Origin: Rhodoferax sp.
Lineage (GTDB): Bacteria; Pseudomonadota; Gammaproteobacteria; Burkholderiales; Burkholderiaceae_C
NCBI GenBank assembly: GCA_031291295.1
Contig: JARLJI010000103.1
Span: forward strand, 1 to 64,000
DNA length: 64,000 nucleotides
Reading direction: 5' to 3'
The notes beneath the pieces were generated by a model. It made no database searches and had not been told where the DNA came from. It worked only from the letters and a program-made list of their open reading frames with translations. Within the stretch, counting starts at the first letter, position 1. Each line of letters starts with the position of its first letter. A program made the translations under genes and the position numbers. This document shows, piece after piece, positions 18,707 to 26,283 of this stretch.

Positions 18707-19766
18707 CACGGTGCGCGCCGCCGTCGCCCGCCTGCTGCTCATCCTTGCGTGGGTTGCCGGCCCGGGAGCTTGGGCGCAGGCGCCGAGCCCGGCAACGCCG
18801 GGCCAAGCCAGCCCCCAGGTGATCGAAAACACGCTCGGCATGAAGTTCGTGCGCGTGCCCGCCGGCGAATTCACGATGGGCAGCGACGAGGCGCCGGAGG
18901 CACTCGCGGCAAGCTATCCGGCCTACGAGCACCAGCGCTTCGTGGATTTGTACGACGAAGCGCCCAAACACCGAGTACGCATCACGCGGCCCTTTTACCT
19001 GGGGCAGGACGAGGTCACCGTGGGCCAATTTGCCCGGTTCTTGGCGCTGTCGGGCTACACGCCCGAATCGGTGGCCGATGGCACGGGCGGCTACGGCTAC
19101 AACGCCGCTTACGACCCGTCCAAAACGGAGCGCGGCGACGCTTTCGAGGGCCGCAACCCGATCTACAGCTGGCGCAACCCGGGCTTCCCCCAAGGGGACG
19201 ACCACCCGGTGCTGAACGTGACCTGGAACGACGCCGTCGCGCTGGCAAAGTGGCTGAGCAACAAGGAGGGCGCCGTGTACCGCCTGCCCACCGAGGCGGA
19301 GTGGGAGTACGCGTGCCGCGCGGGCACCCAAACCCGCTACCCCAACGGCGACGACCCGCAGGCTCTCAAACAAATCGCCAACACCTTCGATGCCGACGCG
19401 GCCACCTACTGGCCGCGCTGGCAGGCCTTTGCCCTGACGGGGCACGACGGCTTTGCCTTCACCGCGCCCGTCGGCAGCTTTCCAGCCAACGCGTTCGGGC
19501 TGCACGACATGCTCGGCAACGCCTGGGAGTGGGTGGCGGACTGGTACGGCGACACCTACTACAAAACCTCGCCCGTGGATGACCCGCAGGGACCGGCATC
19601 GGGCTCGGTGCGCGTGCGCCGCGGTGGGTCCTGGCATACGTGGGCCCTGTATGCGCGCTGCTCGTTCCGGAACTGGAATGCAGCCAGTACCCGCTACACG
19701 CTGCTGGGGATGCGGTTGCTGCGGGAAGACGGGGCGAGCGGGCCTGTGCAAGCACGCGATCAGTGA
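18669..19766 (+). CDS. exported SUMF1/FGE-sulfatase-domain protein (probably not a catalytic FGE)
   Basis: The 365-residue protein has a signal peptide (RLLLILAWVAGPGAWAQA) and a formylglycine-generating-enzyme fold: PAGEFTMGSDE, NVTWNDAVALAKWLS, YRLPTEAEWEYACR, DMLGNAWEWVADWYG and VRRGGSWHTW. True aerobic FGEs need two cysteines just after the GGS motif; here the segment is GGSWHTWALYARCSFR, with Trp at the first position, so copper-dependent catalysis is unlikely. The role is probably structural or ligand-binding in the periplasm. The start at 18669 has AGAGG at a good distance but lies inside slyD; 18690 is an alternative. Confidence 0.8.
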   Translation: MDTCTASMATTTDTVRAAVARLLLILAWVAGPGAWAQAPSPATPGQASPQVIENTLGMKFVRVPAGEFTMGSDEAPEALAASYPAYEHQRFVDLYDEAPKHRVRITRPFYLGQDEVTVGQFARFLALSGYTPESVADGTGGYGYNAAYDPSKTERGDAFEGRNPIYSWRNPGFPQGDDHPVLNVTWNDAVALAKWLSNKEGAVYRLPTEAEWEYACRAGTQTRYPNGDDPQALKQIANTFDADAATYWPRWQAFALTGHDGFAFTAPVGSFPANAFGLHDMLGNAWEWVADWYGDTYYKTSPVDDPQGPASGSVRVRRGGSWHTWALYARCSFRNWNAASTRYTLLGMRLLREDGASGPVQARDQ

Positions 19767-19850
19767 GTTTCCTGGCGCCTGCTCTCGTGGCGCAATGGCG
19801 CGCAGCGTCAAGGCTGTGGGATAGTTGGAACCCAGCTTCCAGCTTATTCG

Positions 19851-19881
19851 GTCGGATAAACTGGCTTCCAAAATATCCGAC
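19851..19881. promoter_or_regulatory. 8-bp inverted repeat upstream of the HNH gene
   Basis: GTCGGATA (19851-19858) and TATCCGAC (19874-19881) are perfect inverted copies with a 15-base spacer. It lies 33 bases before the HNH start. It could be an operator or a trace of the insertion boundary; no sequence evidence decides between them. Confidence 0.4.
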
Positions 19882-19913
19882 GATCTACATCACGTTATGT
19901 GCCAAGAGCCTGC

Positions 19914-20789
19914 ATGTTCGAGTTAACGACGCTAGAGGAATACTCGGACGAAGCTCTGCTTGACGAGATCAGGCGAGTTGCGGCCGCTCTCAGCGGCGAA
20001 CGTCTTACGCAAAAGAGGTTCCTTGAGCTTGCGCGTGTTCATGTGACCACTGTGCGCAACCGATTCGGTTCTTGGCAAAGAGCACTTGACCTCGCTGGGA
20101 TAGCTGAGGAGGTTGCACCTCGTTTCAACCCAGTCACTCGTGGGGCAGTCGTTCAGGCTGTCAAGCTCTACGCACAAGAATTTCCTGAGTCATCGCCGAC
20201 GGTCGAAAAGATAGCCCGGCGCCTCGGAGTCCACAGGAAGACTCTTTCCGGCAAATTTGGCGCTTGGGGAGACTTGCTGCGTGAGGTGGGACTTTCCCCT
20301 GTTCCTTTGGGGCGTCGCTATACAGACGACGAGTGCTTCGAGAACATAATTGCGCTATGGACGTATTACGGGCGTCAACCAAATTTTGCCGAGCTCAACC
20401 AAGCGCCCTCCGCTGTCGGCTCCAAAGCCTACGTAATACGTTGGGGTGGCTGGCGCGCCGCGCTCGGAGCCTTCATTCGGCACGTCAATCAGCCGTCGGT
20501 ATCCGACGTACTGCAAACAGTTTCTGACCAAGAGCTTCCGCAAACTTCTGAAATCGTTCCCAGTTCCGCGCCCAGAAGCATCAGCCTTTCACTGCGATAC
20601 AAAGTGCTCTGCCGGGATCACTTCAGATGCGTTATTTGTGGTCGCTCCCCTGCAAAGGACCATAGCGTTGAGTTACATGTTGATCACATTATTCCGTGGT
20701 CAAAAGGCGGTCAGAACGTTGAGGGAAACTTGCGTACGCTTTGCTTTGATTGCAACCTCGGCAAGGGTGCCAAGACAGAGCGCGCGTAA
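19914..20789 (+). CDS. HNH endonuclease with homing-endonuclease-associated repeats
   Basis: The 291-residue protein has about three tandem helical repeats (RFGSWQRALDLAGI, KFGAWGDLLREVGLS, RWGGWRAALGAF) of the HNH_repeat type seen in homing-like nucleases. These probably bind DNA. The C-terminal HNH core follows with CVICG, HVDHIIPWSKGG, and CFDCNLGKG. The gene is visibly AT-richer than its neighbours, stands alone, and interrupts an otherwise core region, so it looks transferred. Starts at 19899 (GTG) or 19914 (ATG, with AAGAG upstream) are possible; I chose the ATG. No associated methylase or intron is visible. Confidence 0.82.
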   Translation: MFELTTLEEYSDEALLDEIRRVAAALSGERLTQKRFLELARVHVTTVRNRFGSWQRALDLAGIAEEVAPRFNPVTRGAVVQAVKLYAQEFPESSPTVEKIARRLGVHRKTLSGKFGAWGDLLREVGLSPVPLGRRYTDDECFENIIALWTYYGRQPNFAELNQAPSAVGSKAYVIRWGGWRAALGAFIRHVNQPSVSDVLQTVSDQELPQTSEIVPSSAPRSISLSLRYKVLCRDHFRCVICGRSPAKDHSVELHVDHIIPWSKGGQNVEGNLRTLCFDCNLGKGAKTERA

Positions 20790-20876
20790 CACTCATTTGT
20801 GGACTCTGCCTCGATGGCAAGAAACTGACCGATAGTTTTGGCTGAACGGTGCCGAAGGCGGTTCAAGGAGTTGATC

Positions 20877-20930
20877 ACTATTAAATTTGTAGCTAATGAA
20901 GAACACCCAGTAAGGGTCAGAGCCCTAAAT
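20877..20930 (+). repeat. family A repeat, intergenic copy after the HNH gene
   Basis: ACTATTAAATTTGTAGCT forms the hairpin and is followed by a tail ending near AGAGCCCTAAAT. The hairpin is nearly identical to the in-frame copy in ubiJ (40719-40735). Confidence 0.6.
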
Positions 20931-20984
20931 GACTCGCGGTAGTTTCGCAATAAAACTTATGACACCCGTCCGTCTCTGCAGCGC

Positions 20985-21353
20985 TCAATCCCCAACATCT
21001 TCCCCCATCAAGCCGGCGATATGAAAGCACAACAGCGCGACCGCGGCGGACAGCAGCGCCAGCGTGTACGCCAGGCGCCGCCCATGCCATAGCGATAAAA
21101 ACCAGCGGTGGAATTCGAGCACCAGGACGGCGGGCTGGCCGCCGAGGCGCTCGACCTGCTGAAGTTCGCGCGACGATTCATCGAGCGAGAGGGCGTAGGC
21201 GTTCCCGCCCACGATGCTGTAGCCGGCGGCGCTCGTGTCGGCGGGGTTCGCCGCCAGAAAATAGACCAGCGCGGCGGCGATCAGGCCCACGATCAGGATG
21301 ATGGCGCCGGCCAGGTAAAGGCGGCTTGCGGGGGTGGAATGCTTCAAGGGCAT
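20985..21353 (-). CDS. hypothetical membrane protein
   Basis: The 122-residue protein has two predicted transmembrane segments, LAGAIILIVGLIAAALVYFL near the N-terminus and LAYTLALLSAAVALLCFHIA near the C-terminus, with a polar domain between them. I do not recognise the family. It lies 39 bases downstream of proQ and is probably co-transcribed. A perfect stem-loop in that gap sits where its Shine-Dalgarno site should be. Confidence 0.65.
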   Translation of the reverse strand: MPLKHSTPASRLYLAGAIILIVGLIAAALVYFLAANPADTSAAGYSIVGGNAYALSLDESSRELQQVERLGGQPAVLVLEFHRWFLSLWHGRRLAYTLALLSAAVALLCFHIAGLMGEDVGD

Positions 21354-21363
21354 GGCGCCATGG

Positions 21364-21387
21364 CCTGACAGCGTCTGCGCTGTCAGG
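21364..21387 (-). promoter_or_regulatory. perfect 10-bp stem-loop between proQ and the downstream membrane gene
   Basis: CCTGACAGCG (21364-21373) pairs with CGCTGTCAGG (21378-21387) over a four-base loop. No T-run follows, so it is not a normal terminator. It ends 11 bases before the next ATG and follows the proQ stop by a few bases. ProQ-type proteins bind such 3' hairpins, which makes feedback possible. Confidence 0.5.
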
Positions 21388-21392
21388 CGATG

Positions 21393-22079
21393 TCAGAGTG
21401 GGGCGGCCGCGGCCTGCCGGCGGCGCTGGCGCTCGAGCGCCGCGATCACGTCGCGCTTGTCCATGCCGTACATCTCGGCAAACTCTTCGGGCGTCTTGCC
21501 GCTGTTCTCCAGCGCCCGGCACAGGGCCTCCTGTTTGGCCCGCTGCTGGTCGTATTCGGCAAACGCTTCCTCCAGCAGGGCGTTGGCGCGGGCATCGCTC
21601 GTCTGGACCCTGGCCCGGTACTCCTGGGGTGTCAGGCCGGACGCCTCGAACGCACGGATGAGTTGCGCGCGAAATTTCGGCCGCAGGTCTTCGGGGGTCC
21701 GGCCCTGCTTGCGGCGGAACAGCTCCAGCAGGGAGAGGCAGACATGCTCGGGGGCCACGGGTTCCACGGCCGCGCCGGCGAGGTCGTGACGCTGTTTGCC
21801 CGCGGCCACGCTTTGCAGGTAGCGCGTGGAGCGCGTGTGCACGCCCAGGGCGGCCTTGAGCCCGTCGCGCGAGAAATGCTCGGGGTGCGCGGCCAGCAGT
21901 TCCTGAAAGATGCCGAGCTTGAGCGGCAGGAACTCGGCGCCGAACAGATGCGGGTACAGCTCGAACAGTTTTTCCAGCACGGGCCGGGCGGAAGGCAGGC
22001 GAGCCGGCTTTTTGGCCGAAGCCTCGGGGAGCGCGGATGCATCTGGCGGGACGGGTGCTTCGGAGGGGCTGGGGGTCAT
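21393..22079 (-). CDS. proQ: ProQ/FinO-domain RNA chaperone
   Basis: The 228-residue protein contains a ProQ/FinO domain (LEKLFELYPHLFGAEFLPLK, LLAAHPEHFSRDGLKAALGV, HTRSTRYLQSVAAGKQRHDL) that binds structured RNAs and small RNAs. The C-terminal part has repeated short helices (GRTPEDLRPKFRAQL, GLTPQEYRARV, GKTPEEFAEMYG) that look like a duplicated motif. This gives a three-helix-repeat tail unlike the Tudor-like tail of E. coli ProQ. It lies between slyX and a membrane gene. Confidence 0.85.
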   Translation of the reverse strand: MTPSPSEAPVPPDASALPEASAKKPARLPSARPVLEKLFELYPHLFGAEFLPLKLGIFQELLAAHPEHFSRDGLKAALGVHTRSTRYLQSVAAGKQRHDLAGAAVEPVAPEHVCLSLLELFRRKQGRTPEDLRPKFRAQLIRAFEASGLTPQEYRARVQTSDARANALLEEAFAEYDQQRAKQEALCRALENSGKTPEEFAEMYGMDKRDVIAALERQRRRQAAAAPL

Positions 22080-22128
22080 GCAATAAAACCTTTGATCAAC
22101 CTTCGATTGTCGGCGAAATGGCGGCCGC

Positions 22129-22347
22129 TCAGTAATGCGGCGGCAAGTCGTCGCGCAGATTGCGCTGCACGCCGGGCTGCCCGTCCGTGGCGGGCTGGCG
22201 CAGGTGGCCGATCTCGCGAATCAGCAGGTCGATTTGCTGTTGCTGGCGCACGATGACCTGGTCCAGCTGCTCCAGCAAGTCTTCGGTGAAGCTGGCCTTG
22301 ATCTCCAGATCGGTCAGGCGCTGTTCGATGTCGTGCGGGTTTTCCAT
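22129..22347 (-). CDS. slyX: SlyX-family coiled-coil protein
   Basis: The 72-residue protein begins MENPHDIEQRLTDLEIKASF and continues as a coiled coil with QVIVRQQQQIDLLIREIGHL, the SlyX signature. The tail (DDLPPHY) matches the conserved SlyX end. The function is unknown. The ATG at 22347 is chosen from family length; the longer open frame upstream is not typical. It is co-oriented with proQ. Confidence 0.9.
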   Translation of the reverse strand: MENPHDIEQRLTDLEIKASFTEDLLEQLDQVIVRQQQQIDLLIREIGHLRQPATDGQPGVQRNLRDDLPPHY

Positions 22348-22468
22348 GCCCCTATTGGACCTGATTTGGCGGCGCCGCATCGGCGCGCCGAACGCGACCG
22401 AAGGCGTTTGAGTTGCTTTCGCCGCGGGAGTAGAGTTCCGGGTACCGAATGATGTTGAAGGAGACACA

Positions 22469-24181
22469 ATGACCGCCGCCGACGCCTTCCTGCAAGCCCG
22501 CGACTTCCTGCTGGCGCACCGCACCGACTACGCCACCGCGTACCGCGATTTCCGCTGGCCCGAGCTCACCGAGTTCAACTGGGCGCTGGACCATTTCGAC
22601 CGCATGGCGGCCGGCAATGACAAGCCCGCCCTGTGGATCGTCGAGGAGTCGGGGGAGGAGCGAAAGCTCTCGTTCGCGCAGATGTCGGCGCGCTCGAACC
22701 AGGTGGCGAACTGGCTGCGCGCGCAGGGCGCGCGGCGCGGCGACCGCGTTCTCATCATGCTGAACAACGAGGTGCCGTTGTGGGAGAGCATGCTGGCCTG
22801 CATCAAGCTGGGGGTGGTGCTGATTCCCTGCTCCAACCTGCTGACGCCGCAGGACCTGCGCGACCGGATGAGCCGCGGCGAGGTGAAGCATGCGATCGTG
22901 GGGGCGGCGAACGTCGACAAGTTCGCCGACGTGCCGGGCAACTACACCCGCATCTGTGTCGGCAAGGCCGCGAGCGGCTGGCTGGATTTTGCCGATTCGA
23001 TGCAGGCGGCCACCGGCTTCACGCCCGACGGCGTGACCCGGGCCAGCGACCCCTTGCTGCTGTATTTCACCTCCGGCACAACGTCCCAACCCAAGCTTGT
23101 GCTGCACACGCACCAGAGCTATCCGGTGGGCCATTTGTCGACGATGTACTGGATCGGTCTGCAACCCGGCGACATTCATCTCAACATCTCCTCGCCCGGC
23201 TGGGCCAAACACGCGTGGAGCTGTTTCTTCGCGCCCTGGAATGCCGGTGCCTGCGTCTTCATCTACAACTACACGCGCTTCAACGCGCCGACCCTGCTCG
23301 GCGTGCTGGAAAAATTCCAGGTGACGACGATGTGCGCGCCGCCGACGGTGTGGCGCATGCTGATCCAGGAGGATCTCGCAGCGCATCGCGACCGCCTGCG
23401 CATACGCGAACTGATCGGCGCGGGCGAGCCGCTGAACCCCGAGGTCATCGAGCAGATCAAGATCGCCTGGGGCATCACGGTGCGCGACGGCTATGGCCAG
23501 ACGGAAACCACGGCCCAGGTCGGCAACCCGCCGGGCCAGCCGGTCAAGGCGGGCTCCATGGGCCGGCCCCTGCCGGGTTACCGCGTCGTGCTGATCGATG
23601 CCGATGGCCAGCACGCCGACGAGGGCGAACTCGCGCTCCAGCTGAATCCGAGCCCCCTGGGCCTGATGGACGGCTACTTCGGTGACGCCGAAAAAAATGC
23701 CGAGGTGACGCGTGGAGGGGTGTACCGCACCGGCGACGTGGCCGCGCGCGATGCCGAGGGCTACATCACCTATGTGGGCCGCGCCGACGACGTGTTCAAG
23801 GCCGCGGACTACCGCATCTCGCCGTTCGAGCTGGAATCGGTTGCGATCGAGCACGAAGCCGTGGCCGAGGCTGCGGTGGTGCCCAGCCCCGATCCGCTGC
23901 GCCTGGCCGTGCCCAAGGTCTTCGTGGTCCTGCGCCAGGGCTACAGCCCCTCGGCCGAGTTGGCGGAGAGCATCCTGACCTTTCTGCGGGCCAAGCTGGC
24001 ACCCTACAAGCGCATCCGCCGGCTCGAGTTTGCGGAACTGCCGAAGACCATCTCCGGCAAGATCCGCCGCGTGGAACTGCGCCATGCAGAAGCCAGGCGC
24101 CGGGCCGCGAACGAGAAGGGCGCGTGGGAGTTCTTCGAAGAGGACTTTGCCGCCTTGCGGTCACAGGCCGAAAAAAAATAA
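22469..24181 (+). CDS. acyl-CoA synthetase (AMP-forming)
   Basis: The 570-residue enzyme belongs to the adenylate-forming superfamily. It has the P-loop YFTSGTTSQPKLV, the motif GYGQTETT, the hinge region GRADDVFKAADYRISPFELE and the catalytic Lys region PKTISGKIRRVEL. It activates a carboxylic acid to its CoA thioester. The sequence resembles medium-chain/benzoate-type ligases, but substrate cannot be fixed. GAAGGAGA precedes the start. The next gene is an AcuI-type acrylyl-CoA reductase about 50 bases downstream, so the pair may process a short unsaturated acid. Confidence 0.88.
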   Translation: MTAADAFLQARDFLLAHRTDYATAYRDFRWPELTEFNWALDHFDRMAAGNDKPALWIVEESGEERKLSFAQMSARSNQVANWLRAQGARRGDRVLIMLNNEVPLWESMLACIKLGVVLIPCSNLLTPQDLRDRMSRGEVKHAIVGAANVDKFADVPGNYTRICVGKAASGWLDFADSMQAATGFTPDGVTRASDPLLLYFTSGTTSQPKLVLHTHQSYPVGHLSTMYWIGLQPGDIHLNISSPGWAKHAWSCFFAPWNAGACVFIYNYTRFNAPTLLGVLEKFQVTTMCAPPTVWRMLIQEDLAAHRDRLRIRELIGAGEPLNPEVIEQIKIAWGITVRDGYGQTETTAQVGNPPGQPVKAGSMGRPLPGYRVVLIDADGQHADEGELALQLNPSPLGLMDGYFGDAEKNAEVTRGGVYRTGDVAARDAEGYITYVGRADDVFKAADYRISPFELESVAIEHEAVAEAAVVPSPDPLRLAVPKVFVVLRQGYSPSAELAESILTFLRAKLAPYKRIRRLEFAELPKTISGKIRRVELRHAEARRRAANEKGAWEFFEEDFAALRSQAEKK

Positions 24182-24232
24182 CCGCACGCCCCGAGCAGCG
24201 CCCAATAAACCATGTCCAAGAAGGAGTCCGCG

Positions 24233-25216
24233 ATGTTCCAGGCCCTGTTGCTCACCCAAAACGACAAGCAGACCGTTGCGACGCTGGCGCCGCTGGATGA
24301 AGCCCGGTTGCCGGCTGGCGACGTGACGGTGCGCGTGGAGTATTCGAGCCTGAACTTCAAGGACGCGCTGGCGATCACCGGGCGCGGCGCGATCGTGAAG
24401 AAGTGGCCGCTGGTGCCGGGCATCGACCTGGCCGGCGTGGTCGAGCAGAGCAGTGACCCCGCCTGGAAACCCGGCGACCGCGTCGTCGTCAACGGCTGGG
24501 ACATTGGCGAGACGGATTGGGGCGGCCTGGCCCAGAAGGCGCGGCTCTCTGCCTCGTGGCTGCTGCGCCTGCCCGAGGCTTATTCAACCCGGCAGGCGAT
24601 GGCCATCGGCACCGCGGGCTACACCGCGGCCCTGTGCGTGATGGCCTTGCAGCGCCATGGCCTCCAGCCAAGCGACGGCGAAGTGCTCGTCACCGGCGCG
24701 GCCGGCGGGGTTGGTTCGGTGGCCGTGCGGCTGCTCTCGGGCCTCGGTTATTCGGTCACCGCATCCACCGGACGGCCGCAGGAAGCCGACTACCTGAAGT
24801 CGCTGGGCGCGGCGCACATCATCGACCGTGCCGAACTCTCCGCGCCGGGCAAGCCGCTGCAGAAGGAGCGCTGGGCCGGCGTGGTCGACACGGTTGGCAG
24901 CCACACCCTGGCCAACGCCTGCGCCGCAACCCAATGGAACGGCGCCGTCGCGGCCTGCGGCCTCGCGCAGGGTGCGGACTTTCCGAGCACCGTGATGCCC
25001 TTCATCCTGCGCGGCGTGACGCTGTACGGGATCAACTGCGTCTTCGTCGACAACGCCAGGCGTACCGAGGCCTGGCGGCTGCTGGCGCAACACGTGGATG
25101 GCGCCACCCTGGAGCGCATGACGGTCGAAATCGGGCTGTCGCAGGTGATCGCCCAATCGACCGTGCTGCTCGACGGCAAGGTGCGCGGCCGCATCGTGGT
25201 GGATGTGAACCGCTGA
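24233..25216 (+). CDS. acuI: acrylyl-CoA reductase (AcuI/YhdH type)
   Basis: The 327-residue medium-chain oxidoreductase has MFQALLLTQNDKQTVATL, YSSLNFKDALAITGRG and the NADPH-binding GAAGGVGSVAVRLLSGLG. It lacks zinc ligands, as in the AcuI family, which reduces acrylyl-CoA to propionyl-CoA with NADPH. The start at 24233 has AAGGAG at ideal spacing. The upstream CoA ligase could supply the substrate, for instance from acrylate or 3-hydroxypropionate (inference). Its stop is one base from the convergent prmC stop. Confidence 0.9.
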   Translation: MFQALLLTQNDKQTVATLAPLDEARLPAGDVTVRVEYSSLNFKDALAITGRGAIVKKWPLVPGIDLAGVVEQSSDPAWKPGDRVVVNGWDIGETDWGGLAQKARLSASWLLRLPEAYSTRQAMAIGTAGYTAALCVMALQRHGLQPSDGEVLVTGAAGGVGSVAVRLLSGLGYSVTASTGRPQEADYLKSLGAAHIIDRAELSAPGKPLQKERWAGVVDTVGSHTLANACAATQWNGAVAACGLAQGADFPSTVMPFILRGVTLYGINCVFVDNARRTEAWRLLAQHVDGATLERMTVEIGLSQVIAQSTVLLDGKVRGRIVVDVNR

Positions 25217-25217
25217 G

Positions 25218-26117
25218 TCAGGCCCGCGGCGCGCGTGCGCCGCTGCAGCGCTCGATGCCGCCCAGATCCAGCCTGGACTGCACTTCCTCGAAGCCGGCAC
25301 CGCTAAGCAATTCACGCACCGCCCCGGCCTGGTCGTAGCCGTGTTCCAGCAGCAGCCAGCCGCCCGGGTGCAGATGCGCACGCGCCTGCGCGATGAGAAG
25401 GCGAATGTCGTCCAGCCCATCGTCGCCGCTGGCCAGCGCCTGCAGCGGCTCGTGCGTCAAAGCGATCAGGTGCCGGTCTTGCGCGGCGATGTAGGGCGGG
25501 TTCGACACGATGGCGTGGTAGCGGCCTTTGATCGGCGTCAGCCATGATCCCTGGATGAATTCGATAGCCAACCGCAGCCGCCGCGCGTTGGCCTGGGCCA
25601 CCTGCAGCGCGTCGGCACTGGCGTCCGTGGCGCTGACCCGCAGGGTGGGCCGCGCGTGCTTGAGCGCCAGCGCCACGGCGCCGCTGCCGGTGCCGAGATC
25701 CAGAACGTCGCCGTTGCCTGTGCCCGGTTCGGCGCCCGGGGCGTCGACCCCTTCGGCTGCGCTCGGGACGGGCCGCGCGGGCGCAGCGGTTGCCGCGTCC
25801 AGCACCGCCAGCGCCCACTCCACCAGCGTTTCGGTATCGGGCCGGGGCACCAGCACGCGCGCGTCAACCTGCAGGTCCAGCCCGAAAAATTCCTTGTGCC
25901 CGGTGATGTAGGCCAATGGCTCGCCGCCAGAGCGGCGTTGCACCATGGCGTCCAACGTGGCTTGCACCGCGGGCGGCAGCGCATCGGTGTCGTGCGCGAG
26001 CAGCCAGGCGCGATCGTGCACGGGGCGGCCCAGCGCGTGCAGCAGCAGCAACTGCGCATCCAGCCGGTCCAGGCCGCGGGACTGGGCTTCGAGCAGCGCG
26101 TGGGCGATTGAGGTCAC
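25218..26117 (-). CDS. prmC: peptide chain release factor N5-glutamine methyltransferase
   Basis: PrmC methylates the Gln of the GGQ motif in RF1/RF2 using SAM. The 299-residue protein has the SAM motif LDLGTGSGAVAL and the catalytic SNPPYI. Compared with E. coli it has about 25 extra residues (about 108-136, containing ARPVPSAAEGVDAPGA) between the N-terminal domain and the SAM motif. These come from a GC-rich repeat-like insertion (25748-25773). It is the last gene of hemA-prfA-prmC but is separated from prfA by 166 bases of repeats. Confidence 0.95.
   Translation of the reverse strand: MTSIAHALLEAQSRGLDRLDAQLLLLHALGRPVHDRAWLLAHDTDALPPAVQATLDAMVQRRSGGEPLAYITGHKEFFGLDLQVDARVLVPRPDTETLVEWALAVLDAATAAPARPVPSAAEGVDAPGAEPGTGNGDVLDLGTGSGAVALALKHARPTLRVSATDASADALQVAQANARRLRLAIEFIQGSWLTPIKGRYHAIVSNPPYIAAQDRHLIALTHEPLQALASGDDGLDDIRLLIAQARAHLHPGGWLLLEHGYDQAGAVRELLSGAGFEEVQSRLDLGGIERCSGARAPRA
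25748..25773 (-). repeat. short GC-rich repeat-like insertion inside prmC
   Basis: The minus strand reads GCCCGTCCCGAGCGCAGCCG then AAGGGG, resembling the widespread CCTGAGCGCAG.CGAAGG type of dispersed repeat. It encodes RPVPSAAEG in frame in a region where PrmC of other species has a short linker. Confidence 0.5.
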
Positions 26118-26125
26118 GTTCGATT

Positions 26126-26180
26126 GCTATGAAAAGAGTAGCTACTTGTGCATGCTACGTAAGGGCTACAGACCGATCTT
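26126..26180 (+). repeat. family A repeat, intergenic copy (prmC/prfA)
   Basis: GCTATGAAAAGAGTAGC is the hairpin, followed by TACTTGTGCATGCTACGTAA and more tail. It lies in the gap between prfA and prmC, next to a family B copy. Confidence 0.6.
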
Positions 26181-26197
26181 ATTCGAAAATAGCAAGA

Positions 26198-26280
26198 CGA
26201 ACGCAGCGAAGGGCCGCCCCGAGCAAGTTCAGCCCCCTCGGGGGGCAGCGAGGACACGCGAGTGCCGAGCGTGGGGGCCA
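26198..26280 (+). repeat. dispersed repeat, family B, copy 1
   Basis: It has GAACGCAGCGAAGGGCCGCC, then a GCCCCCTCGGGGGG hairpin and a tail ending GAGCGTGGGGGC. A near-identical copy is at 42661-42742. Both lie just beyond a gene end. Similar sequences occur widely in Comamonadaceae as far as I recall. Confidence 0.7.
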
Positions 26281-26283
26281 CAG

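Noticed and set aside
18669..19766. The SUMF1-domain protein as the maturase for the sulfatase at 54502
   Set aside because: It lacks the catalytic cysteine segment and has a signal peptide, whereas the sulfatase looks cytoplasmic.
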